Of a DNA stretch of 64,000 bases, positions 16,601 to 25,017 are shown one piece after another (the first letter of the stretch is position 1; each line of letters opens with the position of its first letter). Both the position numbers and the translations under genes were made by a program. Source of the DNA: CAWVWF01 sp963933885 (GTDB taxonomy: Bacteria > Bacteroidota > Bacteroidia > Flavobacteriales_C > GCA-002722245). The stretch lies in NCBI GenBank assembly GCA_963933885.1, contig CAWVWF010000001.1, positions 14,727 to 78,726 on the forward strand. The letters are read 5' to 3'. The notes beneath the pieces were generated by a model, which had not been told where the DNA came from, ran no database searches, and saw only the letters and a program-made list of their open reading frames with translations.

Positions 16601-19336
16601 GTTAGTGTAACAATTTTGGATACGATAGATATAGATCTGGGGCCGGACACAACTTTTTGCTCGGATTTAGGAAATTATGAGATTACTATTGATCCAAGTT
16701 TTAAATCTTACAGATGGAGTAATAATGACACAACCCAATCGATTTCTATCGGCACTTCTAGCACTATTGAAGTTGAAGTTGAAAATTCATTTGGTTGCGT
16801 TGGAAAGGATACAGTCGTAGTAACGATAATCCCTACTCCATCTGTTGATTTAGGTAAAGACATTAGTATATGCCCTAACTCTTCTCCTGTTACTTTTGAC
16901 GCTAAAAATATTGGAGCGGACTTTTTATGGAACAGTGGAGAAACATCTCAAACAATATTAAAAGGAAGTTTAGAAGATGGCGAATATTCAGTGATCGTAA
17001 CTAAGGATGGATGCCATGGATATGATACCGTTAACTTACAAGTATCTACAGAATTAGCAGTTGATTTAGGTGATGATATTGAGGTTTGTATAGATACATT
17101 ACTTGATGCTGGTTTTGGTATAGGATATAACTTTGAATGGAGCGGAAACCCATCATCGATAAATCAAACTTACTTAGCTACAGCTGGTGAAGTAACTGTG
17201 ATTGTATCAGATACTTCAGGATGTAAAGGAACAGATACAATTAATATTATTGAAGTAAATCCATTATCAATCGATCTAGGAGTTGACAGGTCTATTTGTT
17301 TTGGAGATACTGCTGAAGTGTTTTCTATGATTTCAAACAGGACCGACATTAATATTATCAAATGGAATGACGCATCAACTGGATATTCTCTTACAGCGAA
17401 CACGAGTGGAGAATACTGGTTAGAGGTTGATAGTTCAGGATGTATAGCCAAGGACACAGTAAATTTAACTGTTCATGATCTTGAAAAAATTAATTTGGGA
17501 GACGACACCACTTTCTGTGAAGGGAATATTCCAACATTTACAATGGATGCTGGTAAATTTGTATCCTATCAATGGAAGGAATTAACCAATTTGGATTTAT
17601 TAGGTACTAACCAGACTCAGATTGCTAGTAACGTTGGGGTTTATGAAGTAATGATTATAGATTCTAATGGGTGCGAAGCTTTAGATACATTGGCTGTTTT
17701 AGAAGAACTAGCTACTCAATTTTCACTTGGAGACGACACAACAATTTGTCCTGGAGGAAGTGCTATCATATCAATTCCTTTGAACATAACAGGTGGAAGT
17801 TGGCAATGGGTTAATGATGGATCAAACGGAAGTAAATATACAGTTAGCAATCAAACAGATGGTAGTACTGAAAGTGTAATACTTGAATATAAAAATGCAT
17901 TTAACTGTATAACTTATGATTCTGTAGATGTGAAAATCACGAATACATTAGTGATTTCGGGGTTAAAGGATACTACAATTTGTGAGGGAGAAGATGTTGA
18001 GATAGGAAGTGGTTATCCTCTTTCGGGGTATATTTTTGATTGGCAAGATGGATCTTCTAATAATAACTTTATCGTTACCAATGCCAATAGTTCAAACTCA
18101 GGATTGATAACAGTTAATATTATAAGTAATGAAGGTTGTTCTGGAAATGCATCATTGAATCTAATTGTAAATAACAATCCAATACCTAACTTGGCAGACA
18201 GTACTAGTTGTGTTGGGGAAACTATAATATTAGATCATGGGATTTTAAATTCAAATTCAATATGGATTCCAACAAATGATACAACTCAAACTATAGAAAT
18301 AGCTTCTTCTGGAACTTACTCAGTTACTGTTACAGATCCTAACGGGTGTATGGGGTATGCTAGCTCTAATTTAATGTTTAACGCTTCTCCTATCGTTAAT
18401 TTAGGTAAAGATCAAACTTTGTGTGAAGGAGATTCTTTCTTGTTGAATACAGGCTTTAAAACGAATGATTTTCACCATCAATGGAACCAGTCAAACACAT
18501 CATCTGATGAATTAATAACGATAGTTAACACAGGATCTTATGGTGTAATTGTAACAGATAATTTAAGTGGTTGTTCAGCTGGTGACACTATCAATTTCAA
18601 TTTTGATGTTACACCAAATTTAGAATTAGGAAATGACACCAATATCTGCGAAGGGGATATTTTCACTTTATATGCAACCGAAATAAATCCAAACTATATT
18701 TATGATTGGACACCAAGTGGCTATAATTCGGAAATTGATATTTCATCAAGCGGAATATATTCATTAACAGTTTCAAATGGTAATTGTTCTATCACGGATG
18801 ATAAATTAGTAACAGTTATACCTAAACCAATTAGTAGTTTGATAAACGATACTGTGCTTTGTTTTGAAGATTTACCAAATGGATTAATGCTAGACCCAGG
18901 AAGAATCGGAAGTAGTTATTTATGGAGTACTAGTGAGAATACACAAGTAATAATTGTTAATGATCCTGGAGTTTACTTAGTTGAAATCACTAACTCAACT
19001 GGCTGTACAATTCAAGATCATGTTGATATTAAAGAATATTGCATAAGTTCAATTTGGGTTCCCAATGCTTTCACTCCTCAAGGTGATGGAACGAATGACA
19101 CTTGGGAGATTAAAGGGAGTGGAATAGTTAATTATTCAGTAATAGTTTTTAATAGATGGGGATCTCTTATTTGGGAATCAAATGATATGAATGATTCATG
19201 GGATGGGACACACATGGATACTGGTAATGATGTTCAAATTGAGGTATATGCTTATAAAATTTCTTACAGCTACTTTGATATTAATGGAAAAATGAAATCA
19301 CAAGAAAAACTGGGGACCGTAACCATAATAAGGTAA
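13643..19336 (+). CDS. Giant secreted CHU_C protein with a lysozyme/transglycosylase-like domain
   Basis: 1897 aa, signal peptide at 1-26. Residues about 30-150 are a beta-rich domain, possibly carbohydrate binding (GFTLTLRWPSL). Residues about 190-395 resemble lysozyme-like lytic transglycosylases: candidate catalytic Glu225 in AMIEGR, AGCMQI (253-258, compare GLMQI) and AIAYHDG (334-340, compare AYNAG). From about residue 510 come about 14 Ig-like modules marked LGxDTTxC. The C-terminus (WVPNAFTPQGDGTNDTW...FNRWGSLIWES...SWDGTH...YAYKISY) is a T9SS type B CHU_C domain. I infer a surface-displayed glycan-cleaving enzyme; the fold assignment is by motif spacing only. No strong terminator for the plus strand follows it. 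Confidence 0.85.
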   Translation: MFKKELTSLMLIVFFTIVCQLKSLSQGISPFTLSLDFNVEPIDNSFYGNLIVNANGATIPNGFTLTLRWPSLKDFIMNQPAFTENGTGQCDTKTITFDSWMIKSTGINVSASGHYNTPYLLPPYAIDNNGDTVLVVLSDPKYLPQAYNQKPKEFHFKSECFIPSPDKLCLGEAQFREWNEVWDVRVPENRISWAIASAHSQRLFNNMIGAEVTSLNYVMAQAMIEGRMACDQGAIFDQNDNNPGGYWSISEPAGCMQIVTTGWEQLKQFYPSLYDANGLQYNDFISGKNFVTAALSKAMFDMTTFSYFEKKLCSNPIDFMLESADPYFTEEFLAIAYHDGNEGAWSSLEHIFTTNRTTAVNDPNLASLIMSSGLSKGYGPEYAERMRNNLIQLENNFSVDGGAGLISGSAQINWKGGKVGPPADYEYHGCYNEPVSWADMEAYIDDAHRLFWTGDIVDIKARVRTEFDRRASGGSVMYEDLGSVIDTMVMAFPAYSTDEGLGTDFTQQLKACGSPAVVMSSCDEICPGETGELWIHCMGVPPFTYSILAPDGNIITRTTALTEVTDVVLVKEPGVYKILDFNDANGTVFMNCHNSSAEIKNAGDAKVAWNKDRVDGNGCSNGNLELDIEGNGPWLITYTKDGGNEIDLVIPLNATMPFSVPNESPATGTQYILTHMVAGGCDSDLDDTINFCSDCVKPQLELLTTDTAVCNGDTVAVQFKFIGNADYSLFYHFDGNQFNNSGISTDDFTIPITSSGVLIIDSLIDATCKNDTLTNKLEITVNPIPDFSLGKDTTICSGPITFSTNTSGANSYEWNNASTDPTLTVNSSGDYWVIVTENNCSDTDSITLDIGGELPIDLGLDTTLCLIDAPLILTVGSFDVVEWNGVSGGVNYDVITTSTINVHVVDIDGCEGWDTVEVVLNSMPIVALRSDTSLCPFSAPLTLNAKNTGATYLWNLDALTSQTIDVNKSGIYKVKVTENGCSTEDSVSVTILDTIDIDLGPDTTFCSDLGNYEITIDPSFKSYRWSNNDTTQSISIGTSSTIEVEVENSFGCVGKDTVVVTIIPTPSVDLGKDISICPNSSPVTFDAKNIGADFLWNSGETSQTILKGSLEDGEYSVIVTKDGCHGYDTVNLQVSTELAVDLGDDIEVCIDTLLDAGFGIGYNFEWSGNPSSINQTYLATAGEVTVIVSDTSGCKGTDTINIIEVNPLSIDLGVDRSICFGDTAEVFSMISNRTDINIIKWNDASTGYSLTANTSGEYWLEVDSSGCIAKDTVNLTVHDLEKINLGDDTTFCEGNIPTFTMDAGKFVSYQWKELTNLDLLGTNQTQIASNVGVYEVMIIDSNGCEALDTLAVLEELATQFSLGDDTTICPGGSAIISIPLNITGGSWQWVNDGSNGSKYTVSNQTDGSTESVILEYKNAFNCITYDSVDVKITNTLVISGLKDTTICEGEDVEIGSGYPLSGYIFDWQDGSSNNNFIVTNANSSNSGLITVNIISNEGCSGNASLNLIVNNNPIPNLADSTSCVGETIILDHGILNSNSIWIPTNDTTQTIEIASSGTYSVTVTDPNGCMGYASSNLMFNASPIVNLGKDQTLCEGDSFLLNTGFKTNDFHHQWNQSNTSSDELITIVNTGSYGVIVTDNLSGCSAGDTINFNFDVTPNLELGNDTNICEGDIFTLYATEINPNYIYDWTPSGYNSEIDISSSGIYSLTVSNGNCSITDDKLVTVIPKPISSLINDTVLCFEDLPNGLMLDPGRIGSSYLWSTSENTQVIIVNDPGVYLVEITNSTGCTIQDHVDIKEYCISSIWVPNAFTPQGDGTNDTWEIKGSGIVNYSVIVFNRWGSLIWESNDMNDSWDGTHMDTGNDVQIEVYAYKISYSYFDINGKMKSQEKLGTVTIIR

Positions 19337-19395
19337 TAGAACTTCCTTTTAACATCTACATTACAAACTATAAGCTTGCTCAAAAAAAAGACATA

Positions 19396-19420
19396 AAAAA
19401 AGGGGGCATAAAGCCCCCTT
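19396..19420 (-). terminator. Rho-independent terminator of the expansin gene
   Basis: AAGGGGGC (19400-19407) pairs with GCCCCCTT (19413-19420) around a 5-nt loop. The flanking A-run (19395-19401) becomes a U-run on the minus-strand transcript, so it ends the gene at 19441-21156. On the plus strand it could only act as a weak stop for the 13643 gene. Confidence 0.8.
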
Positions 19421-19440
19421 CTAATATTATAAAGTATTGA

Positions 19441-21156
19441 TTACTTCTTTACAAAAGTAACAGCACCTGTAGTAGTAGCGTTTGTAAATTTAGCAACATA
19501 AATTCCTGAAGCTAAGTTAGAAACATCAAAAGTAATTTGAGCACTAGCTCCAGATAAGTTTTTACTTCCAACAACTTGACCGTTAATATTAACGATTTGG
19601 ATAGTGTTTACATCCTTAAGTCCAGAAAAAGTAATATTTGTATTAGCTGGGTTAGGATATGTAGTAACGAAATCTAAAGAGTTAATTAAATCTCCTGTAG
19701 AAGTAATTGTACATCCAGGGAAATTAGCACCTCCATCGATTTTAGCATCTCCATTGTTATCCATGTCATTTACAGTAAGAACAACTTCGTTACCATAGAT
19801 ATCAGTGATTTTGAATGTTTTGTCGTCTCCTCCGAAACTACCTTTAACCCATCCATTATCAACTCCTAATGCCATAGCTTCATAAGAAGATCCACCGTCA
19901 TTAGAAATTTCTACTGAAGCAATTCTGTTTGTATGGTTACCAATTACAACTTTAGCATACCAAGCATGAGAACCTTGAGTAATTACATGTAAATTGTTTT
20001 GCCAAGGACAAGTAACTTCTTGCCAGTCAAAATCACCAATTCCAGCAGCAACGTGATCAATATCAACAACAGCTTGGAAAGCAGCGATACTTAAATCGAT
20101 ATCTCCAAACTTTGTGTTTGTTCCAACGATAATTGAACCATCACCAGCTCTATCCCAACAATCAGGACATTCATCAACGATTTGAATAATTGCAGTTCCT
20201 TCTAATCCTGTTGCTTCAACACACATACCACAGTAAGGTGTTCCACCATTTTGAATTAATAAACCTTTATCCAATGCACCATATTTAGTACCTAAGATAT
20301 CATCTCTTTCGAAAGAACATTTAACAACACCATTTGGTTGAACATCTAAGTTATTATACCAAGTACCATGACCATGATCATCAACAGAACCAGTACAAGC
20401 AGTTCCAGTACCACCCCCGTTACCACATGGTGAACATGATGCTCCACCACAATCAATTCCAGTCTCATCTTGGTTTTGTATTCCATCAGAACACGTTGCA
20501 CCACCAGTACCAGCACCAGTAGATTCAGCTCCAATTTCAACTCTCTTTATACCGAAAGTTACTCCATCCGATGCTGATCTCCAACCAAATGCTCTAATGT
20601 CATTCTTCCCAGTAAAATCAATCCATTCTTGCTCATTTCCTGCAACAGCAGCAAGATCAATAACGAATCTTTCATCTGCATTTGCAGTTGTAAATGTTAA
20701 TGTTGGAATTACTCCACCAATATGTGTAGAACTACCTAATCCCCACGCTGTACCTCCTGCACCTACAAAAAATTCAAGCTTTGCTCCAATTTCGCTTGAT
20801 CTTGCAATAATTGTAACTTCTGTATGATTAGTAAGGTCTATTCTATCAGCATCAAATGCAGTAGTACAACCTGATCCATTTATGTAAGGAATAGGATACC
20901 ATGCAGCTCCAGCCCATTGAGGAATACTAGCTACAGAAGTCATTGTACAATAACCATCTCCAAGTAAGTGATCTCCTGCTTCGAATGAAGTTCCGTTATC
21001 CATGATAGCATGAGTTCCTGGGAAACCATAAGATAAATAACAATTTGAAAGTGGATCTGTGTTATCGTAGATCAAACCTGTACCAGCACTATTTAACTGC
21101 GCACTTGCAGTTAATGTAGCTGTTCCAAGTATAAAAATTAGTAATTTTTTAATCAT
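19441..21156 (-). CDS. Secreted expansin-like protein with T9SS type A tail
   Basis: 571 aa, signal peptide at 1-19. Residues about 25-215 are a beta-sandwich resembling carbohydrate-binding modules. A Cys-rich linker (CSDGIQNQDETGIDCGG...CSPC) follows at about 222-245. Residues about 255-485 match bacterial expansins (EXLX1 type): HGHGTWY, CGMCVEATG, IIQIVDECPDC, DIDLSIAAFQAV (D1 domain, with both key Asp positions kept), then WYAKVVIGNHTNRIASVEIS, FKITDIYGNEVVLTV (D2 domain). The tail TYPNPANTNITFSG... is a T9SS type A signal. Expansins loosen cellulose/xyloglucan contacts without hydrolysis. With the esterase at 12120 it points to plant- or algal-wall polysaccharide use. Confidence 0.88.
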   Translation of the reverse strand: MIKKLLIFILGTATLTASAQLNSAGTGLIYDNTDPLSNCYLSYGFPGTHAIMDNGTSFEAGDHLLGDGYCTMTSVASIPQWAGAAWYPIPYINGSGCTTAFDADRIDLTNHTEVTIIARSSEIGAKLEFFVGAGGTAWGLGSSTHIGGVIPTLTFTTANADERFVIDLAAVAGNEQEWIDFTGKNDIRAFGWRSASDGVTFGIKRVEIGAESTGAGTGGATCSDGIQNQDETGIDCGGASCSPCGNGGGTGTACTGSVDDHGHGTWYNNLDVQPNGVVKCSFERDDILGTKYGALDKGLLIQNGGTPYCGMCVEATGLEGTAIIQIVDECPDCWDRAGDGSIIVGTNTKFGDIDLSIAAFQAVVDIDHVAAGIGDFDWQEVTCPWQNNLHVITQGSHAWYAKVVIGNHTNRIASVEISNDGGSSYEAMALGVDNGWVKGSFGGDDKTFKITDIYGNEVVLTVNDMDNNGDAKIDGGANFPGCTITSTGDLINSLDFVTTYPNPANTNITFSGLKDVNTIQIVNINGQVVGSKNLSGASAQITFDVSNLASGIYVAKFTNATTTGAVTFVKK

Positions 21157-21208
21157 TTTTTAGAGTTTAATTATTAAGTGTTACTAATTTAAATAACATC
21201 GTCGTTTA

Positions 21209-21248
21209 AAGCTTTTAAATTAATTTCAATAAACTTATTTAAAAGCTT
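21209..21248 (-). promoter_or_regulatory. 12-bp hairpin in the expansin 5' region
   Basis: AAGCTTTTAAAT (21209-21220) and ATTTAAAAGCTT (21237-21248) form a perfect 12-bp stem with a 16-nt loop, 53 nt or more upstream of the expansin start. No U-run follows. It may be an operator half-site pair or a leader RNA stem. The rest of the 298-bp gap (21157-21454) shows no gene apart from the terminator at 21318-21346. Confidence 0.35.
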
Positions 21249-21317
21249 AACAACAAACCCTAACACATTCATATATAAATAGATATGAAAACAAAACCAG
21301 TCAACCTTGATTTTATT

Positions 21318-21346
21318 AAAAAAATATGATTATCCCGATATAATCA
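21318..21346 (-). terminator. Probable terminator of the arginine operon
   Basis: TGATTAT (21327-21333) pairs with ATAATCA (21340-21346) around a 6-nt loop, and on the minus strand is followed by a U-rich run (from the A-tract 21318-21324). It lies about 110 nt downstream of ywbE. The stem is AT-rich and therefore weak. Confidence 0.5.
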
Positions 21347-21454
21347 ACGTATACATCTATGAAATACATTAACATATCTACGAAATCGAAATCGGATAAT
21401 AACAAGAAAAATATAAACTGTATTTACAACAGTATTTTGAAAGGTGACTTTTTA

Positions 21455-21658
21455 TTAATGAAGCACTTTTTTCACTCTACCAACAATGCCATCATCAAGC
21501 ATAACTTTAATACCATGTGTATGCTTAGTGTTCTTTGTAAGAATTCTTTTTACTACACCAGTTGTAAGCTCACCACTTCGTTGGTGAGGTTTTTGAACAA
21601 CTTCTACCTTACTGCCAAGTTTAATGTTTATGAGGAAAGAACCGTCTGACTTATCCAT
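21455..21658 (-). CDS. ywbE: YwbE family protein (DUF2196)
   Basis: 67 aa. Matches the small YwbE/DUF2196 family: KLGSKVEVVQKPHQRSG, ELTTGVVKRILTKN, HTHGIKVMLDDGIVGRVKKV. The fold is a small KOW/SH3-like beta barrel and the molecular role is unknown. Its ATG overlaps the argD stop by one base (TAATG), so it is translated from the arginine operon mRNA by coupling. That placement may be incidental. The opposite strand also carries a 96-codon open frame here, but only the minus-strand protein matches a family. Confidence 0.85.
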   Translation of the reverse strand: MDKSDGSFLINIKLGSKVEVVQKPHQRSGELTTGVVKRILTKNTKHTHGIKVMLDDGIVGRVKKVLH

Positions 21659-22785
21659 TATTTCAATTCTTCTTTTATAGCTTCAACTAAAAGATCACAC
21701 TCCTTTTTACCAATAGTCATTGGCGGTAACAATCTCAAAATATTTGGGTTACCACATCCACCAGTAAAAATCTTATGTTTACTTAATAATGAAGAACGTA
21801 ATGCTTTTCCATCACCGTTAACCACTAATCCAAGCATTAAACCTCTTCCTGTAATCTTAGAAATTTTATTAACCTTAGAAAGGTTTTCTATTAGATAATC
21901 ACCCCACTTCTTAGCGTTGGATAATAATGATTCGTTTTCTATAATTTCAAGAACAGCCAATGAAGCAGCACATGCTAAATGATTCCCTCCGTATGTTGTC
22001 CCTAATAAACCAAAACTAGCTTTAAAGGCTGGAGATAAAACAACTCCTCCAATTGGAAAACCGTTACCCATTCCTTTAGCCATAGTAATAATATCTGCTT
22101 TTATCTCAGCATGCTGATGGGCAAAGAAATCACCAGTTCTACCGAAACCACTCTGTACTTCATCTAATATTAAAACAGCTTCGTACTTATTTGCTAAAAC
22201 TCTTAAACCTTGTAAAAAATCATTTGTTGGTTCAATTATCCCAGCAATTCCTTGAATTCCTTCAATGATAATTCCTGCAACATCTCCTTCTGCTAAAGCG
22301 TCAGAAACTGCATCTAAATCATTTAAAGGTAAATATGTAGTATTGATATCTCCATTAAATTCTGATTTCATTTTTGGTCCATCAGTAACTTTTAATGCAC
22401 CACCTGTTCTTCCATGAAATCCTTTTTCGAAAGCTAAAACTCTTGAGTTTCCTGTATGGAAACTTGCCATCTTTAAAGCATTCTCAACTGCTTCTGCTCC
22501 ACTGTTACATAGGAACAAATTATAGTCGTTATATCCTGAAATCTCTCCTAATTTATTTGCTAGATCTACTTGAGTATTATTGATGACAGAATTTGAATAA
22601 AATCCAATTTTACTCAATTGATCAGTAATCTTAGAAACGTAATGTGGATGAGAATGCCCTACCGAAATAACAGCATGTCCTCCATAAAAATCAAGATATT
22701 CTGTTCCTTCTTTATCGTAAACATATGACCCACTCGCCTTAACTGGTTCGATAGGGAATAATGGATATACTTCAAATAAATTCAT
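21658..22785 (-). CDS. argD: Acetylornithine aminotransferase (class III PLP)
   Basis: 375 aa, full length for the family. Transfers the amino group from glutamate to N-acetyl- (or N-succinyl-) glutamate semialdehyde in arginine synthesis. Visible motifs: FLCNSGAEAVENALKMA (cofactor phosphate region), FHGRTGGALKVT, the Asp-bearing LILDEVQSGFGRTG, the PLP lysine in TMAKGMGNGFPIGG, and GTTYGGNHLACAA. It follows argC with a 10-nt gap and is coupled to ywbE. It could also serve succinylornithine, since some Bacteroidota use succinylated intermediates; that cannot be decided here. Confidence 0.95.
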   Translation of the reverse strand: MNLFEVYPLFPIEPVKASGSYVYDKEGTEYLDFYGGHAVISVGHSHPHYVSKITDQLSKIGFYSNSVINNTQVDLANKLGEISGYNDYNLFLCNSGAEAVENALKMASFHTGNSRVLAFEKGFHGRTGGALKVTDGPKMKSEFNGDINTTYLPLNDLDAVSDALAEGDVAGIIIEGIQGIAGIIEPTNDFLQGLRVLANKYEAVLILDEVQSGFGRTGDFFAHQHAEIKADIITMAKGMGNGFPIGGVVLSPAFKASFGLLGTTYGGNHLACAASLAVLEIIENESLLSNAKKWGDYLIENLSKVNKISKITGRGLMLGLVVNGDGKALRSSLLSKHKIFTGGCGNPNILRLLPPMTIGKKECDLLVEAIKEELK

Positions 22786-22795
22786 GGTCTATAAT

Positions 22796-23776
22796 TTAAA
22801 ATGCAACAGTTTTCAATTTCAATCCAGTCTTTTCTTCTAATCCAAATAACAAGTTCATATTCTGAACAGCTTGTCCAGACGCCCCTTTTAACAAGTTATC
22901 GATTGCACTTTGAACATAGATATTTCCATCATGTAATTCAACTTGAAGAATACATTTGTTTGTATTAACAACTTGCTTTAAATCTAGTGCTCCATCTATC
23001 ACGTGGATAAAAGGGTGATCGCTATAATATGATTTATAAAGCGCAATTGCATCTGCCTCAGAACCAGAAAACTTAGTATAAACACTTGCTAAGATTCCAC
23101 GTGTGAAGTTTCCTCTGTAAGGGATAAAGTTTACAGCCTGACTAAAGTTAGGTTGTAAATGTTTTAAAGTTGCTTTGATCTCTTTTAAGTGCTGGTGTGT
23201 AAACTGTTTGTAAACACTTATGTTTCCATTTCTCCAAGAGAAATGTGATGTGTCACTTGGTACTCGTCCTGCTCCTGTTGAACCTGTTACCGCACTTACA
23301 TGAATATCATCAGAAATTTTTCCTTCGCTTGCTAAAGGCAGCAAAGCAAATTGAATTGCAGTTGCAAAACAACCTGGGTTAGCTATTTTAGTAGCCGTTT
23401 TAATTTTTTCTTTTTGAAATTCTGGTAATCCATAAATGAATCCAGATGTATCACTTTCAAAGTCGTCTATAGAGTGACGGAAATCTGTACTTAAATCAAT
23501 TATTTTTGTTTGCTCAGAAATATTATTGTCTTCCAAGAACACTTTTGATTTACCATGAGGTAAACACAAAAACAAAACATCAACTTCAGTTAACTCATTA
23601 GAAAAAACCAATTCAGTTTCTCCCAATAAATCTCTATGTGTTTTATGTACGGCATTCCCAGCTTGAGAAGTACTGTAAACATACTTTATATCAACGTTTG
23701 GATGATTAATTATAATTCGTAGCAATTCACCTCCTGTGTATCCTGCTCCTCCTGCAATTCCAACTTTAATATTCAT
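22796..23776 (-). CDS. argC: N-acetyl-gamma-glutamyl-phosphate reductase
   Basis: 326 aa. NADPH-dependent reduction of N-acetylglutamyl phosphate to the semialdehyde. The Rossmann start VGIAGGAGYTGGELLRI and the active-site cysteine motif NPGCFATAIQ are present, as well as the conserved SAVTGSTGAGR loop. Short spacing to argG (26 nt upstream) and argD (10 nt downstream) places it in the arginine operon. argB, argE and argF are not in the window. Confidence 0.95.
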   Translation of the reverse strand: MNIKVGIAGGAGYTGGELLRIIINHPNVDIKYVYSTSQAGNAVHKTHRDLLGETELVFSNELTEVDVLFLCLPHGKSKVFLEDNNISEQTKIIDLSTDFRHSIDDFESDTSGFIYGLPEFQKEKIKTATKIANPGCFATAIQFALLPLASEGKISDDIHVSAVTGSTGAGRVPSDTSHFSWRNGNISVYKQFTHQHLKEIKATLKHLQPNFSQAVNFIPYRGNFTRGILASVYTKFSGSEADAIALYKSYYSDHPFIHVIDGALDLKQVVNTNKCILQVELHDGNIYVQSAIDNLLKGASGQAVQNMNLLFGLEEKTGLKLKTVAF

Positions 23777-23802
23777 AATGTTATGCTTTATTAATCGTAT
23801 GA

Positions 23803-24993
23803 TTAGTCCTCGAACAAACCATTTACTTTATTAAAAATAATGTTTGGTACTGCTGCAATTTTAGAGAATCCTCTTACATCGTTTCCATCCCAAAGTGTAT
23901 TCATTTCACCATATTGAGCAGCTGTACTATTCATTAAATCGTGCTTACTTTCAATTCCTAAAACTTGGAAATGATTTGGCGACAATTTAACTTTTACTGT
24001 TCCTGTTACATACTTCTGTGTGTCTTCAAGGAATGTTTCTATGTTTCTCATTACAGGATCTAAAAACTGACCTTCATGTAGTAAGTTCCCATACCAGTTC
24101 GCCAATTGTTCTTTCCAATATAATTGCCATTTAGTAAGCGTGTGCTTTTCTAAAGTATGGTGTGCTTTTATAATAATTAATGGTGCAGCAGCTTCAAAAC
24201 CAACTCTTCCTTTAATTCCTACAATTGTATCTCCTACATGAACATCTCTTCCAATTCCAAACTGACAAGCGATTTCATTCAATTTATTGATTGCATCAAT
24301 AGGTGCTAAATCTTCACCATTTAATCCAACAATTTCTCCTTGTTTTATTGTTAATTCAACCTCTTCAGTATCTGTTCTTTCAACTTGAGAAGGGAAAGCC
24401 TCATCAGCTAAAAATTGATCAGAAGTTAAAGTTTCCTTTCCTCCTACAGATGTACCCCAGATTCCTTTATTGATAGAATATGCAGCTTTACTCCAATCTC
24501 CTTCAACACCATGTTTCGTTAAAAACTCGATTTCATCCTCTCTTGATAATTTATTATCTCTAATTGGTGTTATTATTTCTGCTTCTGGATAAACAATATG
24601 GAATGCCATATCGAAACGAACTTGATCATTTCCAGCACCTGTACTTCCATGTGCAATAGCGTCTGCACCTAATTCCTTAGCATACTGTGCAATTGCAACT
24701 GCTTGGAAAATTCTTTCGGCACTAACACTTAATGGGTAAGTATTATTCTTTAATATATTTCCGAAAATTAAATACTTAATACAACGATCGTAAAAATCTT
24801 GAGTAACTGTAATTGCCTTATAAGAAGTCACTCCAATTGTATTAGCTCTTTTCTCTACGAACTCTAACTCCTCTTTAGAAAATCCTCCAGTATCAATTAA
24901 TACTGCATGAACCTCATATCCTTTATCTCCTAAATACTTTACACAATAAGTAGTATCTAAACCACCACTATATGCTAAAACAACCTTTTTCAT
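23803..24993 (-). CDS. argG: Argininosuccinate synthase
   Basis: 396 aa. ATP-dependent joining of citrulline and aspartate. The N-type ATP pyrophosphatase P-loop AYSGGLDTTY lies at the N-terminus and AHGSTGAGNDQVRF, the citrulline/ATP-binding block, follows. It is the second gene of the operon, 24 nt after the GNAT gene. Its product feeds ArgH, encoded separately at 4463-5794. Confidence 0.96.
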   Translation of the reverse strand: MKKVVLAYSGGLDTTYCVKYLGDKGYEVHAVLIDTGGFSKEELEFVEKRANTIGVTSYKAITVTQDFYDRCIKYLIFGNILKNNTYPLSVSAERIFQAVAIAQYAKELGADAIAHGSTGAGNDQVRFDMAFHIVYPEAEIITPIRDNKLSREDEIEFLTKHGVEGDWSKAAYSINKGIWGTSVGGKETLTSDQFLADEAFPSQVERTDTEEVELTIKQGEIVGLNGEDLAPIDAINKLNEIACQFGIGRDVHVGDTIVGIKGRVGFEAAAPLIIIKAHHTLEKHTLTKWQLYWKEQLANWYGNLLHEGQFLDPVMRNIETFLEDTQKYVTGTVKVKLSPNHFQVLGIESKHDLMNSTAAQYGEMNTLWDGNDVRGFSKIAAVPNIIFNKVNGLFED

Positions 24994-25017
24994 AATTTAT
25001 TTATTAAAGTATGCGTT

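Noticed and set aside
21359..21649. Plus-strand open frame of 96 codons over the ywbE region
   Set aside because: The opposite frame matches the YwbE family and is coupled to argD; the plus-strand product has no signal or family resemblance.
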